From Flavobacterium keumense (GTDB lineage Bacteria > Bacteroidota > Bacteroidia > Flavobacteriales > Flavobacteriaceae), in assembly GCF_029866485.1 (NCBI RefSeq), contig NZ_CP092332.1, positions 1 through 64,000 on the forward strand: DNA of 64,000 bases, given 5' to 3'. How positions within the stretch are numbered: position 1 is the stretch's first letter; every line of letters starts with the position of its first letter. Below are positions 38,601 through 46,113 of the stretch, one piece after another. Both the position numbers and the translations under genes were made by a program. Below the pieces are notes generated by a model that saw only the letters and a program-made list of their open reading frames with translations, searched no databases and was not told the origin of the DNA.

Positions 38601-39472
38601 GATTTAACGTTAGAATCGATAATCTCTTCCACATTATCTTTGTCGATAATAGTATCTCTATCAAGGATAATTTCGTTACGTTCGATAGAAACTACCTCAC
38701 CTGTATCCTCATCCACGAAATCTTCGTGCCAAGTATTTAATACACGTGCTGCTAATTTTCTACCAATATATTTTTTAAGCCCCGTTTTAGAAACTTTAAT
38801 TTCTTCAGCAAGGTCAAAAATTTCAAGGATATCTTTATCTCTTTCAAAACCAATAGCTCTAAATAAAGTAGTTACTGGTAATTTTTTCTTTCTATCGATA
38901 TAAGCATACATTACGCTATTGATATCAGTAGAAAATTCTATCCAAGAACCTTTAAAAGGAATTACTCTGGCAGAATATAATTTAGTCCCATTAGCATGGA
39001 ATGATTGTCCAAAGAATACACCAGGTGATCTATGTAATTGAGAAACAACTACACGTTCAGCACCATTGATAACAAAAGTACCACTTGGCGTCATGTAAGG
39101 AATTGTTCCAAGATAAACATCTTGTACAATAGTTTCAAAATCTTCGTGTTCTGGATCTGTACAATACAATTTTAGCCTTGCTTTTAAAGGCACACTATAG
39201 GTAAGACCTCTTTCTATACATTCTTGAATTGTATAACGTGGTGGATCAACAAAATAATCGAGGAATTCCAATACAAAGTTATTCCTTGTATCTGTGATTG
39301 GAAAGTTTTCCATGAAGGTGTTATATAAACCTTCGTTGCCTCTTTCATCAGATTTAGTTTCCAATTGGAAAAAATCTTTAAATGATTTCACCTGAACATC
39401 AAGAAAATCTGGATATGCAGGAATATTTTTTGTAGAGGCAAAATTCAATCTTTCAGTCTGATTTGTTATCAT
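35660..39472 (-). CDS. rpoB: RNA polymerase subunit beta
   Basis: RNA polymerase beta subunit of 1270 residues, starting at ATG 39472 ([14 protein letters not shown]). A 33-codon upstream extension of the frame has no typical sequence. The rifampicin pocket ([34 protein letters not shown], about 460-495) looks wild-type at the usual resistance positions. The catalytic [10 protein letters not shown] region and the C-terminal [18 protein letters not shown] motif are intact. It follows rplL after 266 bases containing a hairpin. Confidence 0.99.
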   Translation of the reverse strand: MITNQTERLNFASTKNIPAYPDFLDVQVKSFKDFFQLETKSDERGNEGLYNTFMENFPITDTRNNFVLEFLDYFVDPPRYTIQECIERGLTYSVPLKARLKLYCTDPEHEDFETIVQDVYLGTIPYMTPSGTFVINGAERVVVSQLHRSPGVFFGQSFHANGTKLYSARVIPFKGSWIEFSTDINSVMYAYIDRKKKLPVTTLFRAIGFERDKDILEIFDLAEEIKVSKTGLKKYIGRKLAARVLNTWHEDFVDEDTGEVVSIERNEIILDRDTIIDKDNVEEIIDSNVKSILLHKEDANQGDYAIIHNTLQKDPTNSEKEAVEHIYRQLRNAEPPDEETARGIIDKLFFSDQRYNLGEVGRYRMNKKLGLDIPMEKQVLTKEDIITIVKYLIELINSKAEIDDIDHLSNRRVRTVGEQLSQQFGVGLARMARTIRERMNVRDNEVFTPIDLINAKTLSSVINSFFGTNQLSQFMDQTNPLAEITHKRRLSALGPGGLSRERAGFEVRDVHYTHYGRLCPIETPEGPNIGLISSLGVYAKVNGMGFIETPYRKVTNGVVDLESAPVYLSAEEEEGMMIAQANIQMENSGKITADNVIARQEGDFPVIEPSNVHYTDVAPNQIASISASLIPFLEHDDANRALMGSNMMRQAVPLIRPEAPIVGTGLERQVASDSRVLINAEGHGTVEYVDANIITIKYDRSEEERMVSFDADEKTYNLIKFRKTNQGTSINLKPIVRKGDRVVPGQVLSEGYATQNGELALGRNLKVAFMPWKGYNFEDAIVISEKVVRDDIFTSIHVDDYSLEVRDTKLGNEELTNDIPNVSEEATKDLDENGMIRIGAEVKPGDILIGKITPKGESDPTPEEKLLRAIFGDKAGDVKDASLKASPSLHGVVLDKKLFARAVKDKRKRTQDKDALDKLELEFETKFVELKDKLVEKLFLIVNGKTSQGVMNDLGEEVLPKGKKYTQKMLYAVEDFAHLSKGQWVADEATNKMVNDLIHNYKIKLNDLQGALRREKFTITVGDELPSGILKLAKVYIAKKRKLKVGDKMAGRHGNKGIVARIVRHEDMPFLEDGTPVDIVLNPLGVPSRMNIGQIYETVLGWAGMNLGRKFATPIFDGASLDEINALTDEAGVPRFGHTYLYDGGTGERFHQAATVGVIYMLKLGHMVDDKMHARSIGPYSLITQQPLGGKAQFGGQRFGEMEVWALEAYGASSTLREILTVKSDDVIGRAKSYEAIVKGESMPEPGLPESFNVLMHELKGLGLDIRLEE

Positions 39473-39677
39473 CGATGGACAAAATTTTGATTTAAAAAAA
39501 GTAATTTTTTGTGCAAAAACACTGTTTAATTTATACTTTCTTTTTTGTAACCAACACATCTTTAAAAACAAACTAAACGAATTAGTCGGTTTTTTTTCTT
39601 CGTATTGATCAAAAACTTTTTCGTATTTTAAACTTAATTTATAATAAAATTGGCTATAATTTTATTATACGAAAAAT

Positions 39678-39716
39678 GGTTTAGGTCATCGAGTGTTACT
39701 ACTCAAGACCTAAACC
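39678..39716 (-). terminator. Hairpin between rplL and rpoB, candidate attenuator
   Basis: GGTTTAGGTC (39678-39687) and GACCTAAACC (39707-39716) are exact arms. Inside is a second stem GAGT / ACTC. On the - strand it is followed by ATTTTTCG, a weak T tract. A partial terminator at this place controls the rplL:rpoB ratio in E. coli; a similar role here is inference. Confidence 0.6.
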
Positions 39717-39738
39717 TTGTTCTAAAACTATGTAAAAG

Positions 39739-40113
39739 TTATTTTAACTCAACAACAGCTCCAGCTTCTTCTAAAGATTTTTTAAGACCTTCAGCCTCTT
39801 CTTTAGAAACACCTTCTTTAACGTTGCTTGGAGCACCGTCAACTACATCTTTAGCTTCTTTCAAACCTAAACCTGTAAGTTCTTTTACTAACTTAACAAC
39901 TGCTAATTTAGAAGCACCAGCATCTTTCAATACTACTGTGAATTCTGATTGCTCAGAAGCACCACCAGCTTCACCAGCACCACCAGCAGCAACTACTACA
40001 GCTGCAGCAGCAGGCTCAATACCATACTCATCTTTTAATATTGTTGCTAATTCGTTAACTTCTTTTACTGTTAAATTAACTAATTGTTCTGCGAATTGTT
40101 TCAAATCTGCCAT
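39739..40113 (-). CDS. rplL: Ribosomal protein bL12 (L7/L12)
   Basis: Stalk protein that recruits translation GTPases, 124 residues from ATG 40113 ([12 protein letters not shown]). The 25 extra upstream codons are discarded because they would prepend a basic non-family sequence. The N-terminal dimerisation domain is followed by an Ala/Gly-rich hinge (about 40-55) and the globular C-terminal domain ([36 protein letters not shown]). It is 81 bases after rplJ. Confidence 0.98.
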   Translation of the reverse strand: MADLKQFAEQLVNLTVKEVNELATILKDEYGIEPAAAAVVVAAGGAGEAGGASEQSEFTVVLKDAGASKLAVVKLVKELTGLGLKEAKDVVDGAPSNVKEGVSKEEAEGLKKSLEEAGAVVELK

Positions 40114-40194
40114 TTTTTCTATCGTTTTAAAATGATTTGTAAAATATAATTTATATTGTGCGCGTTTTCTACACTTAATTAAAGCCAAGCTTAA

Positions 40195-40689
40195 TTAAGC
40201 AACCTCTTCGTCTTTGAAGTGGTTTTGAAGAGCAGAAATAACTCGTTGTGCTGGTGATTGAAGTAATCCAATGATTTCGCCAATAAGTTCTTCTTTCGAT
40301 TTGATAGTTGCCAAAGCATCTAACTGATCGTCTCCAATGTAAACTTCAGAATTAATATAAGCTCCTTTTAATACAGGCTTATCTGATTTTTTTCTGAAAT
40401 CTTTAATAATTTTTCCAGGTGCATTTGCTATATCTGCAATAAAAATAGCGCTATTACCAGTTAAAACTGATGGTAAATCACCATAATCATTATCAGAAGC
40501 TTCCATTGCTTTTGCAAGCAATGTATTTTTTACAACCTCTAATTTAATACCTGCTTTAAAACAAGCTCTTCTTAAGTCTGAAGTAGTCTCTGCATTTAAT
40601 CCAGAAATATCAGATACATAAATAACATTTGTACCAGCTAACTGTGCAGTTAAATCTTCAATCGCGATTGATTTTTCTTCTCTAGTCAT
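40195..40689 (-). CDS. rplJ: Ribosomal protein uL10
   Basis: Base of the L10-L12 stalk, 164 residues. It has the family N-terminus MTREEKSIAIEDLTAQLAG, the rRNA-binding SDISGLNAETTSDLRRACFKAGIKLEVVKNTL, and a C-terminal helix that binds bL12 dimers (QSPAQRVISALQNHF). It is 22 bases after rplA, leaving no room for a long separate leader. Confidence 0.97.
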   Translation of the reverse strand: MTREEKSIAIEDLTAQLAGTNVIYVSDISGLNAETTSDLRRACFKAGIKLEVVKNTLLAKAMEASDNDYGDLPSVLTGNSAIFIADIANAPGKIIKDFRKKSDKPVLKGAYINSEVYIGDDQLDALATIKSKEELIGEIIGLLQSPAQRVISALQNHFKDEEVA

Positions 40690-40711
40690 ACTAAAAATTA
40701 TTAACTACCAA

Positions 40712-41401
40712 TTATACTGCTTTTGGATCCAATGCAATTGCAGGACTCATTGTGCTTGTAAGGTGAATACCTTTAATATAGGTACCTTTTGCAGCAGTTG
40801 GTTTAAGTTTGATTAATGTTTGAATAATTTCGTGTGCATTGTCATAGATTTTATCAGCATCAAAAGATACTTTACCTATACCTGCATGTACAATACCAGT
40901 TTTATCAACTTTAAAATCGATTTTACCAGCTTTAACTTCTTGAACTGCTTTTGCAACATCCATAGTTACCGTACCTGTCTTTGGATTTGGCATTAAACCT
41001 CTAGGTCCTAAAACACGACCTAATGGACCCAATTTACCCATAACAGCAGGCATAGTGATGATTACATCAATATCAGTCCAACCATCTTTTATTTTTTGAA
41101 GATAGTCATCTAAACCAACGTGGTCTGCACCAGCTGCTTTAGCTTCAGCTTCTTTATCAGGTGTTACAAGAGCTAATACTCGTACATCTTTTCCTGTTCC
41201 ATGAGGTAATGTTACAACACCTCTAACCATTTGATTCGCTTTTCTAGGATCAACACCTAAACGTACTGCGATATCAACAGACTCATCAAATTTTGCAGAA
41301 GCTACAACTTTAATCAACGCCGCAGCATCTCTCAAAGTATATAGTTTGTTCTTTTCAATTTTTGAAGCAGCCTCTTTTTGCTTTTTTGTCAATTTTGCCA
41401 T
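40712..41401 (-). CDS. rplA: Ribosomal protein uL1
   Basis: L1-stalk protein that helps tRNA exit, and a classical translational repressor of its own operon. The 229-residue protein has typical motifs [48 protein letters not shown] and [14 protein letters not shown]. It is 13 bases after rplK. Confidence 0.98.
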   Translation of the reverse strand: MAKLTKKQKEAASKIEKNKLYTLRDAAALIKVVASAKFDESVDIAVRLGVDPRKANQMVRGVVTLPHGTGKDVRVLALVTPDKEAEAKAAGADHVGLDDYLQKIKDGWTDIDVIITMPAVMGKLGPLGRVLGPRGLMPNPKTGTVTMDVAKAVQEVKAGKIDFKVDKTGIVHAGIGKVSFDADKIYDNAHEIIQTLIKLKPTAAKGTYIKGIHLTSTMSPAIALDPKAV

Positions 41402-41414
41402 GTCTTTCTTTTAA

Positions 41415-41852
41415 TTAAAAAGGAGCTTCTCCTGATACAGTTATACCCATAGATCTAGCTGTTCCAGCAACCATACTCATAGCAGATTCAATAGTGAATG
41501 CGTTTAAGTCTGGCATTTTGTCTTCAGCAATAGTTCTAATTTGTTCCCAAGTAACGCTAGCTACTTTTCTACGATTAGGCTCACCAGAACCAGATTTAAG
41601 CTTTGCAGCTTCCATTAACTGAACGGCCGCTGGAGGAGTCTTAACGACAAAATCAAATGATTTGTCTTTATACACAGTGATTACCACTGGGCATACTTTG
41701 CCAGGTTTATCTTGAGTTCTAGCATTAAACTGCTTACAAAACTCCATGATGTTTACCCCAGCAGCTCCTAAAGCAGGTCCAACCGGTGGCGACGGGTTCG
41801 CAGCACCTCCCTTAACTTGTAGTTTAACTACTTTACCAATTTCTTTAGCCAT
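41415..41852 (-). CDS. rplK: Ribosomal protein uL11
   Basis: Part of the GTPase-associated centre, 145 residues from ATG 41852 ([29 protein letters not shown]). The frame runs 12 codons further up, but these fall in a leader hairpin. The C-terminal rRNA-binding domain ([30 protein letters not shown]) is intact. Confidence 0.98.
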   Translation of the reverse strand: MAKEIGKVVKLQVKGGAANPSPPVGPALGAAGVNIMEFCKQFNARTQDKPGKVCPVVITVYKDKSFDFVVKTPPAAVQLMEAAKLKSGSGEPNRRKVASVTWEQIRTIAEDKMPDLNAFTIESAMSMVAGTARSMGITVSGEAPF

Positions 41853-41867
41853 TTTTAAAAAATTTAA

Positions 41868-41896
41868 CATTACAATTATTGGAAGCAATTGTAATG
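41868..41896 (-). promoter_or_regulatory. Leader hairpin before rplK
   Basis: CATTACAATT (41868-41877) / AATTGTAATG (41887-41896) with loop ATTGGAAGC, an exact 10-bp stem in the 67-base nusG-rplK gap. Its place fits the site where L1 represses rplK-rplA in other bacteria, but the L1 target motif itself was not recognised. Confidence 0.45.
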
Positions 41897-41919
41897 GTTA
41901 TTATAGATGTAACAAAAAA

Positions 41920-42471
41920 TTATACTTTTTCAACTTGCATAAAACTTAACTCTAAAGGTGTTTTTCTTCCGAAAATTTTCACCATTACTTCAAGTTTACG
42001 CTTTTCTTCATTTATTTTTTCAACTGTACCATTGAAACCATTGAAAGGCCCGTCAATAACCTTCACTGTTTCTCCTAAGCTGAACGGTATTGCTTGAGTA
42101 TCTGTTGAAACAGCTAACTCGTCTACTTTACCTAACATTCTATTTACTTCTGCTACTCGTAAAGGAACTGGCTCCCCGTTTTTAGTTTCTCCTAAAAACC
42201 CAATAACACTAGTAATAGACTTTATTATATGTGGAATCTCTCCAACTAAATTAGCTTCAATCATAACATAACCAGGAAAATACACTTTATCCTTGGCTAT
42301 TTTTTTACCATCTTTAACAGTTACAATCTTCTCTGTTGGGACTAATACTTGAGAAACATAATCTCCCATTCCCAAACGAGCGATTTCAGTCTCAATATAA
42401 GTTTTCACCTTATTCTCTTGACCGCTTACCGCGCGAACAACATACCATTTTTTGATATTATTATCTGTCAT
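41920..42471 (-). CDS. nusG: Transcription termination/antitermination factor NusG
   Basis: A protein of 183 residues with an NGN domain (KKWYVVRAVSGQENKVKTYIETEI; VYFPGYVMIEANL) and a C-terminal KOW domain (GETVKVIDGPFNGFNGTVEKINEEKRKLEVMVKIFGRKTPLELSF). It couples RNA polymerase to Rho or to the ribosome. It lies 11 bases after secE. Confidence 0.97.
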   Translation of the reverse strand: MTDNNIKKWYVVRAVSGQENKVKTYIETEIARLGMGDYVSQVLVPTEKIVTVKDGKKIAKDKVYFPGYVMIEANLVGEIPHIIKSITSVIGFLGETKNGEPVPLRVAEVNRMLGKVDELAVSTDTQAIPFSLGETVKVIDGPFNGFNGTVEKINEEKRKLEVMVKIFGRKTPLELSFMQVEKV

Positions 42472-42482
42472 CGCAAAAAGAA

Positions 42483-42680
42483 TTAAGCTTTTATCCAGTT
42501 AAAAAATCCAGCTAATGCTTTAGCAAAAAATTCATCTACCCCCCAAGTTGCCAAGGCAAATACAACTGAAAAAACAGCAACAATAATTGTCAAACGCTGA
42601 ACTTCTGACCAAGATGGCCAAGTTACATTAGACTTTAACTCTTCGAATGCTTCCGATATGTAATTAACAACTTTTGTCAT
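42483..42680 (-). CDS. secE: Protein translocase subunit SecE
   Basis: A protein of 65 residues, the short single-helix form. An amphipathic segment (VVNYISEAFEELKSNVTWPSWSEVQ) with the conserved TWPSW motif precedes one transmembrane helix (LTIIVAVFSVVFALATWGVDEFF). It clamps SecY in the translocon. It sits between trnW and nusG, as is usual in Bacteroidota. Confidence 0.95.
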   Translation of the reverse strand: MTKVVNYISEAFEELKSNVTWPSWSEVQRLTIIVAVFSVVFALATWGVDEFFAKALAGFFNWIKA

Positions 42681-42696
42681 TATGATATATATTTTG

Positions 42697-42767
42697 CACG
42701 GGCGGAGGGATTCGAACCCCCATCAACGGTTTTGGAGACCGCTATTCTACCCTTGAACTACGCCCGT
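42697..42767 (-). tRNA. tRNA-Trp (anticodon CCA)
   Basis: On the - strand the acceptor stem ACGGGCG / CGCCCGT, anticodon stem GCGGT / ACCGT with loop CTCCAAA, and T-loop GTTCGAATC are complete. The 3' CCA is not encoded (GCA follows the acceptor). It lies between tuf and secE. Confidence 0.96.
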
Positions 42768-42775
42768 TTGTTAAT

Positions 42776-42808
42776 AAAAGCCAGTAATGAGAAACATTAC
42801 TGGCTTTT
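42776..42808 (-). terminator. Terminator after tuf
   Basis: AAAAGCCAGTAATG (42776-42789) / CATTACTGGCTTTT (42795-42808), a perfect 14-bp stem directly after the tuf stop and before tRNA-Trp. Readthrough or a separate promoter would be needed for trnW-secE. Confidence 0.82.
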
Positions 42809-42829
42809 GAATTTTATACTTTAAAAGTA

Positions 42830-44014
42830 TTATAGAATTTCAGTTACTTGACCAGCACCTACAGTTCTACCTCCTTCACGGATAGCAAAACGTAATCCTA
42901 CGTTCAATGCAATTTCACTCAATAAGTTAACTTCAATAGTTAAGTTATCTCCTGGCATTACCATTTCTACACCAGCAGGCAATGTAATTACACCTGTTAC
43001 GTCTGTTGTACGAACATAGAATTGAGGACGATAGTTATTGTGGAATGGTGTGTGACGACCACCTTCTTCTTTTTTCAAGATATACACCTCAGCTTTAAAT
43101 TTAGCATGTGGTTTAACTGAACCTGGTTTACAGATTACCATACCTCTTTTGATATCAGCTTTATCGATACCTCTCAATAACAACCCTACGTTATCTCCAG
43201 CCTCACCTCTATCAAGGATTTTACGGAACATCTCAACTCCTGTAATTGTAGAAGTTAATTTATCAGCACCCATACCGATGATTTCAACAGGATCTCCAGT
43301 ATTAGCAACTCCAGTTTCGATACGACCTGTAGCAACAGTTCCACGACCTGTAATTGTAAATACGTCCTCAACTGGCATCAAGAATGGTTTAGCGTTATCA
43401 CGAACTGGCTCTTCAATCCAAGCATCAACAGCTTCCATTAATTCAATAATTTTAGGTACCCAGTTTGGATCATTATTTAATCCTCCTAAAGCAGAACCTT
43501 GAACAACAGGACCATTATCTCCATCATACTCATAGAAAGACAATAAATCTCTGATTTCCATTTCAACTAATTCTAACAATTCTGGATCATCAACCATATC
43601 CACTTTGTTCATGAATACAACGATTCTAGGAATACCTACTTGACGTCCTAATAAAATGTGCTCACGAGTTTGTGGCATAGGACCATCAGTTGCAGCTACA
43701 ACAAGGATAGCACCGTCCATTTGAGCAGCACCAGTAACCATGTTTTTAACGTAATCCGCGTGACCTGGACAGTCAACGTGTGCGTAGTGACGGTTAGCTG
43801 TTTCATACTCTACGTGAGATGTATTAATAGTAATACCTCTTTCTTTCTCTTCTGGAGCGTTATCAATTTGATCAAATGATTTTGCTTGACAGTAACCAGC
43901 ATCAGATAATACTTTCGTGATTGCAGCAGTTAAAGTAGTTTTTCCATGATCTACGTGTCCAATTGTACCGATATTCAAGTGCGGTTTGGAACGATTAAAA
44001 TTTTCTTTTGCCAT
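42830..44014 (-). CDS. tuf: Elongation factor Tu
   Basis: Delivers aminoacyl-tRNA to the ribosome; 394 residues, standard length. P-loop GHVDHGKT is at 19-26. DCPGHADYV and NKVDMVDD are the other G motifs. The domain II/III boundary and the C-terminus ([21 protein letters not shown]) are intact. It lies in a tRNA-tuf transcript unit just downstream of tRNA-Thr(GGU). Confidence 0.99.
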   Translation of the reverse strand: MAKENFNRSKPHLNIGTIGHVDHGKTTLTAAITKVLSDAGYCQAKSFDQIDNAPEEKERGITINTSHVEYETANRHYAHVDCPGHADYVKNMVTGAAQMDGAILVVAATDGPMPQTREHILLGRQVGIPRIVVFMNKVDMVDDPELLELVEMEIRDLLSFYEYDGDNGPVVQGSALGGLNNDPNWVPKIIELMEAVDAWIEEPVRDNAKPFLMPVEDVFTITGRGTVATGRIETGVANTGDPVEIIGMGADKLTSTITGVEMFRKILDRGEAGDNVGLLLRGIDKADIKRGMVICKPGSVKPHAKFKAEVYILKKEEGGRHTPFHNNYRPQFYVRTTDVTGVITLPAGVEMVMPGDNLTIEVNLLSEIALNVGLRFAIREGGRTVGAGQVTEIL

Positions 44015-44071
44015 TTTACTTAATTTTTAATCTTAGTTATATATTTATTAGTGTTCAAATATTCTATTTTG

Positions 44072-44143
44072 AGCCAATGACGGGATTTGAACCCGTGACC
44101 TCTTCCTTACCAAGGAAGCACTCTACCCCTGAGCTACACCGGC
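44072..44143 (-). tRNA. tRNA-Thr (anticodon GGT)
   Basis: On the - strand GCCGGTG / CATTGGC acceptor (two G-U), anticodon stem CTTCC / GGAAG with loop TTGGTAA, and T-arm GGGTTCAAATCCC. First tRNA upstream of tuf. Confidence 0.95.
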
Positions 44144-44168
44144 GGTAAAGTTTTTTGTTTCAGGTTTA

Positions 44169-44205
44169 AAGTTTCATGTTTTATACAACTTGAAACTTGA
44201 AACTT
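44169..44205. repeat. GTTTCAAG-type hairpin repeat between tRNA genes, copy 2
   Basis: AAGTTTCATGTTT (44169-44181) / AAACTTGAAACTT (44193-44205) with one mismatch, preceded by GTTTCAGGTTT. It shares the CAACTTGAAAC core with the copy after rpoB. It occupies the slot between tRNA-Tyr and tRNA-Thr(GGU). Confidence 0.65.
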
Positions 44206-44221
44206 AATCAACTTTTGTTTG

Positions 44222-44302
44222 TGGGGAGAGCAGGATTCGAACCTGCGAAGTTTTCACAGCAGATTTACAGTCTGCCCTCGTTGGCCGCTTGAGTATCTCC
44301 CC
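44222..44302 (-). tRNA. tRNA-Tyr (anticodon GTA)
   Basis: Class II tRNA of 81 bases with a long variable arm. Acceptor GGGGAGA / TCTCCCC, anticodon loop CTGTAAA, T-arm GCAGGTTCGAATCCTGC. Confidence 0.96.
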
Positions 44303-44333
44303 GAACCATTAAATTATCAATATATCAAATTTG

Positions 44334-44407
44334 AGCCGATAGAGGGACTCGAACCCACGACCTGCTGATTACAAATCAGCTGCTCTAGCCAACTGAGCTA
44401 TACCGGC
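44334..44407 (-). tRNA. tRNA-Thr (anticodon TGT)
   Basis: Acceptor GCCGGTA / TATCGGC, anticodon stem CTGAT / ATCAG with loop TTTGTAA, T-arm GTGGGTTCGAGTCCC. It is the first gene of the tRNA-tuf transcript, about 41 bases after a strong promoter. Confidence 0.96.
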
Positions 44408-44416
44408 ATTTACCAA

Positions 44417-44446
44417 TAAAAAAAAGTCCGCTATTTCTAACGGACT
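44417..44446 (-). terminator. hpf terminator overlapping the tRNA-operon start
   Basis: On the - strand AGTCCG, a 10-base loop, CGGACT, then eight T. It ends hpf transcripts. It begins right after the -7 box of the tRNA operon. Confidence 0.75.
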
Positions 44447-44447
44447 G

Positions 44448-44478
44448 CAAATGTATAGATTTTATCTCTCTTTCAAAA
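44448..44478 (-). promoter_or_regulatory. Promoter of the tRNA-Thr/Tyr/Thr-tuf operon
   Basis: On the - strand TTTTG (44478-44474), 18 bases, TACATTTG (44455-44448): an excellent match to the Bacteroidota TTTG-N(17-23)-TAnnTTTG promoter. Confidence 0.75.
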
Positions 44479-44501
44479 CATTTTTTGAAAAAAAATTAAT
44501 T

Positions 44502-44804
44502 TTAAACCGATGTTCTTATTTTTTCTTTTCTTTTTACCAACAAACGTTCTAATGATTCTGTTGCTAAATCAACTGCTTCTTCAAATGTTTTACACTGTTT
44601 CTTAACCACAAAATCATCCCCAGGCACATTTATTTTTATTTCAACGAATTTATTTTCCTTATCACTAGCCTTTTCTACCTTAAGAAAAACATCTGAAGCA
44701 ACCACTTTATCATAATATTTTTCTAATTTATTCATTTTTTCCTGAATAAAATCAACCAATTTTCTATCAACATTAAAATTGACAGCATGAATACTTACCT
44801 TCAT
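44502..44804 (-). CDS. hpf: Ribosome hibernation-promoting factor / RaiA family
   Basis: A protein of 100 residues, the short form: one S30AE domain (MKVSIHAVNFNVDRKLVDFIQEKMNKLEKYYDKV; TFEEAVDLATESLERLLVKRKEK) without the C-terminal dimerisation domain of long HPF. It binds the 30S decoding site in stationary phase. It is 36 bases after xerC and followed by a terminator. Confidence 0.93.
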   Translation of the reverse strand: MKVSIHAVNFNVDRKLVDFIQEKMNKLEKYYDKVVASDVFLKVEKASDKENKFVEIKINVPGDDFVVKKQCKTFEEAVDLATESLERLLVKRKEKIRTSV

Positions 44805-44840
44805 AATCTAAAATTAATTAAACAATTAAACATTATAGAA

Positions 44841-45737
44841 TTATTTTTGGTTTCTTGGATGCGCTTCTTTATACACTTTTTTAAGTTCGGACAAACTATT
44901 ATGAGTATATACTTGCGTCGAGGCTAAACTAGAATGACCTAATAATTCTTTGACTGAATTTAAATCGGCTCCGTGATTCAACAAATGAGTTGCAAATGTA
45001 TGACGCAAAATGTGCGGACTCTTTTTTGTTTTTTCGGAAACAATACTAAAGTACGAATTTATTAATCGGTACACAAAAGAATCATTAATTTTTAACCCTT
45101 TTTTTGTAAGAAAAAAATATTCTGAGTCGATTATATTTTCCAATCTAGACCTTTCCGAAAGATAACTCTCAAACTGACAATTGATTACCGGAAGAATTGG
45201 AATGATTCTTTCCTTATTTCTTTTTCCTAAAACTTTAATTGTACTGGCGGCAAAATTAACATTTGCAATCTTTAAATGAACCAACTCAGTTCTTCGCATA
45301 CCTGTAGCATAAAACAAGTCAATAATTAATTTATCTCGGATAGCTTCAAAACCAGAAGGATTTTGTAAATGCAGCAAAACAGCATCAACTTCATTTTCGG
45401 AAAAAGGAATTTGGATTTTTTTAGGAGTCTTTAATGCTTTGTGTTTCAAAAGCGGATTCACTTCTATTTGTTTGGTTTTAAGAAGAAATTTATAATACGC
45501 CTTAAGCGAAGCAATTTTTCGATTAATAGAAACATTGGAGAGATCATCATCAACCAAAGAAACAATCCAACTTCTAATTTGAGTATAATTAACCTGGTCT
45601 ATGGTTGGTTGTTCAAATTGAACCAGATTAAACGATTCAAAAGAGACAATATCATTCCAATAGGCCTGCACAGTATGTGGGGAATATTTTTTCTCCAACT
45701 GCAAATAATCTCGAAATGCTTCTTTATTTTCTTTCAT
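44841..45737 (-). CDS. xerC: Xer-type tyrosine recombinase
   Basis: A protein of 298 residues with N-terminal SAM-like DNA-binding domain (YLQLEKKYSPHTVQAYWNDIVSF) and a C-terminal catalytic domain. The residues R148, K172, H242-x-x-R245, H268 and nucleophile Y277 are all present. Length and motifs (HILRHTFATHLL, LLGHSSLASTQVYTH) fit XerC/XerD, which resolve chromosome dimers at dif. XerC versus XerD cannot be settled from sequence alone. The conserved rpsU-xerC-hpf-tuf setting argues for a housekeeping recombinase, not a phage integrase. Its ATG directly abuts the T tract of an upstream hairpin. Confidence 0.92.
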   Translation of the reverse strand: MKENKEAFRDYLQLEKKYSPHTVQAYWNDIVSFESFNLVQFEQPTIDQVNYTQIRSWIVSLVDDDLSNVSINRKIASLKAYYKFLLKTKQIEVNPLLKHKALKTPKKIQIPFSENEVDAVLLHLQNPSGFEAIRDKLIIDLFYATGMRRTELVHLKIANVNFAASTIKVLGKRNKERIIPILPVINCQFESYLSERSRLENIIDSEYFFLTKKGLKINDSFVYRLINSYFSIVSEKTKKSPHILRHTFATHLLNHGADLNSVKELLGHSSLASTQVYTHNSLSELKKVYKEAHPRNQK

Positions 45738-45742
45738 AAAAA

Positions 45743-45785
45743 AACCGTTAGCATCAAAATTATATAATTTTAATGACTAACGGTT
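45743..45785 (-). terminator. Long hairpin between rpsU and xerC (terminator or attenuator)
   Basis: AACCGTTAG (45743-45751) / CTAACGGTT (45777-45785), with an inner AAAATT / AATTTT stem. On the - strand it is followed by seven T that run straight into the xerC ATG, so only read-through transcripts can encode XerC. Confidence 0.75.
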
Positions 45786-45807
45786 AGTATTTCAATAAAT
45801 TTAGAAA

Positions 45808-46002
45808 TTAACTTTCTAAACTATCTTTCAAATTTTGGATATAAGCCGCCTTTTGGAATTTCATTCTATTCGTTACAGATGGCTTAATGAAAGCTTGACG
45901 TGCACGCAACTGACGAACAGTTCCTGTTTTATCAAATTTTCTTTTATAGCGCTTTAATGCTCTATCGATATTTTCTCCGTCTTTAATTGGTATAATTAAC
46001 AT
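45808..46002 (-). CDS. rpsU: Ribosomal protein bS21
   Basis: Small basic 30S protein of 64 residues (MLIIPIKDGENIDRALKRYKRKFDKTGTVRQLRARQAFIKP). In Flavobacterium ribosomes bS21, with bS18 and bS6, holds the 3' end of 16S rRNA so that the anti-Shine-Dalgarno is masked. Unlike nearly all genes in the window it has a perfect Shine-Dalgarno at ideal spacing, consistent with published autoregulation by ribosomes lacking bS21. First gene of the rpsU-xerC-hpf group. Confidence 0.96.
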   Translation of the reverse strand: MLIIPIKDGENIDRALKRYKRKFDKTGTVRQLRARQAFIKPSVTNRMKFQKAAYIQNLKDSLES

Positions 46003-46010
46003 AATATAGA

Positions 46011-46018
46011 CACCTCCT
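46011..46018 (-). promoter_or_regulatory. rpsU: Perfect Shine-Dalgarno of rpsU
   Basis: AGGAGGTG on the - strand, 8 bases before the ATG at 46002. No comparable site was seen before the other genes inspected here. Confidence 0.85.
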
Positions 46019-46113
46019 CTCGTTAAGGCTGCAAAACTATAAATAAAATATGAATTATGAATTATAAATTATAAATTATTTATAAAATTCCCATCCCCTC
46101 AACTCAATCTGCT

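Noticed and set aside
39473..39571. 33-codon N-terminal extension of rpoB
   Set aside because: The translated sequence is not typical of Rpo[15 protein letters not shown] at 39472 is.
44841..45737. Tyrosine recombinase as a sign of an integrated phage or genomic island beside the tRNA genes
   Set aside because: Length and motifs are Xer-like, the setting rpsU-xerC-hpf is housekeeping, and no phage genes, att-type direct repeats or tRNA fragments are seen.
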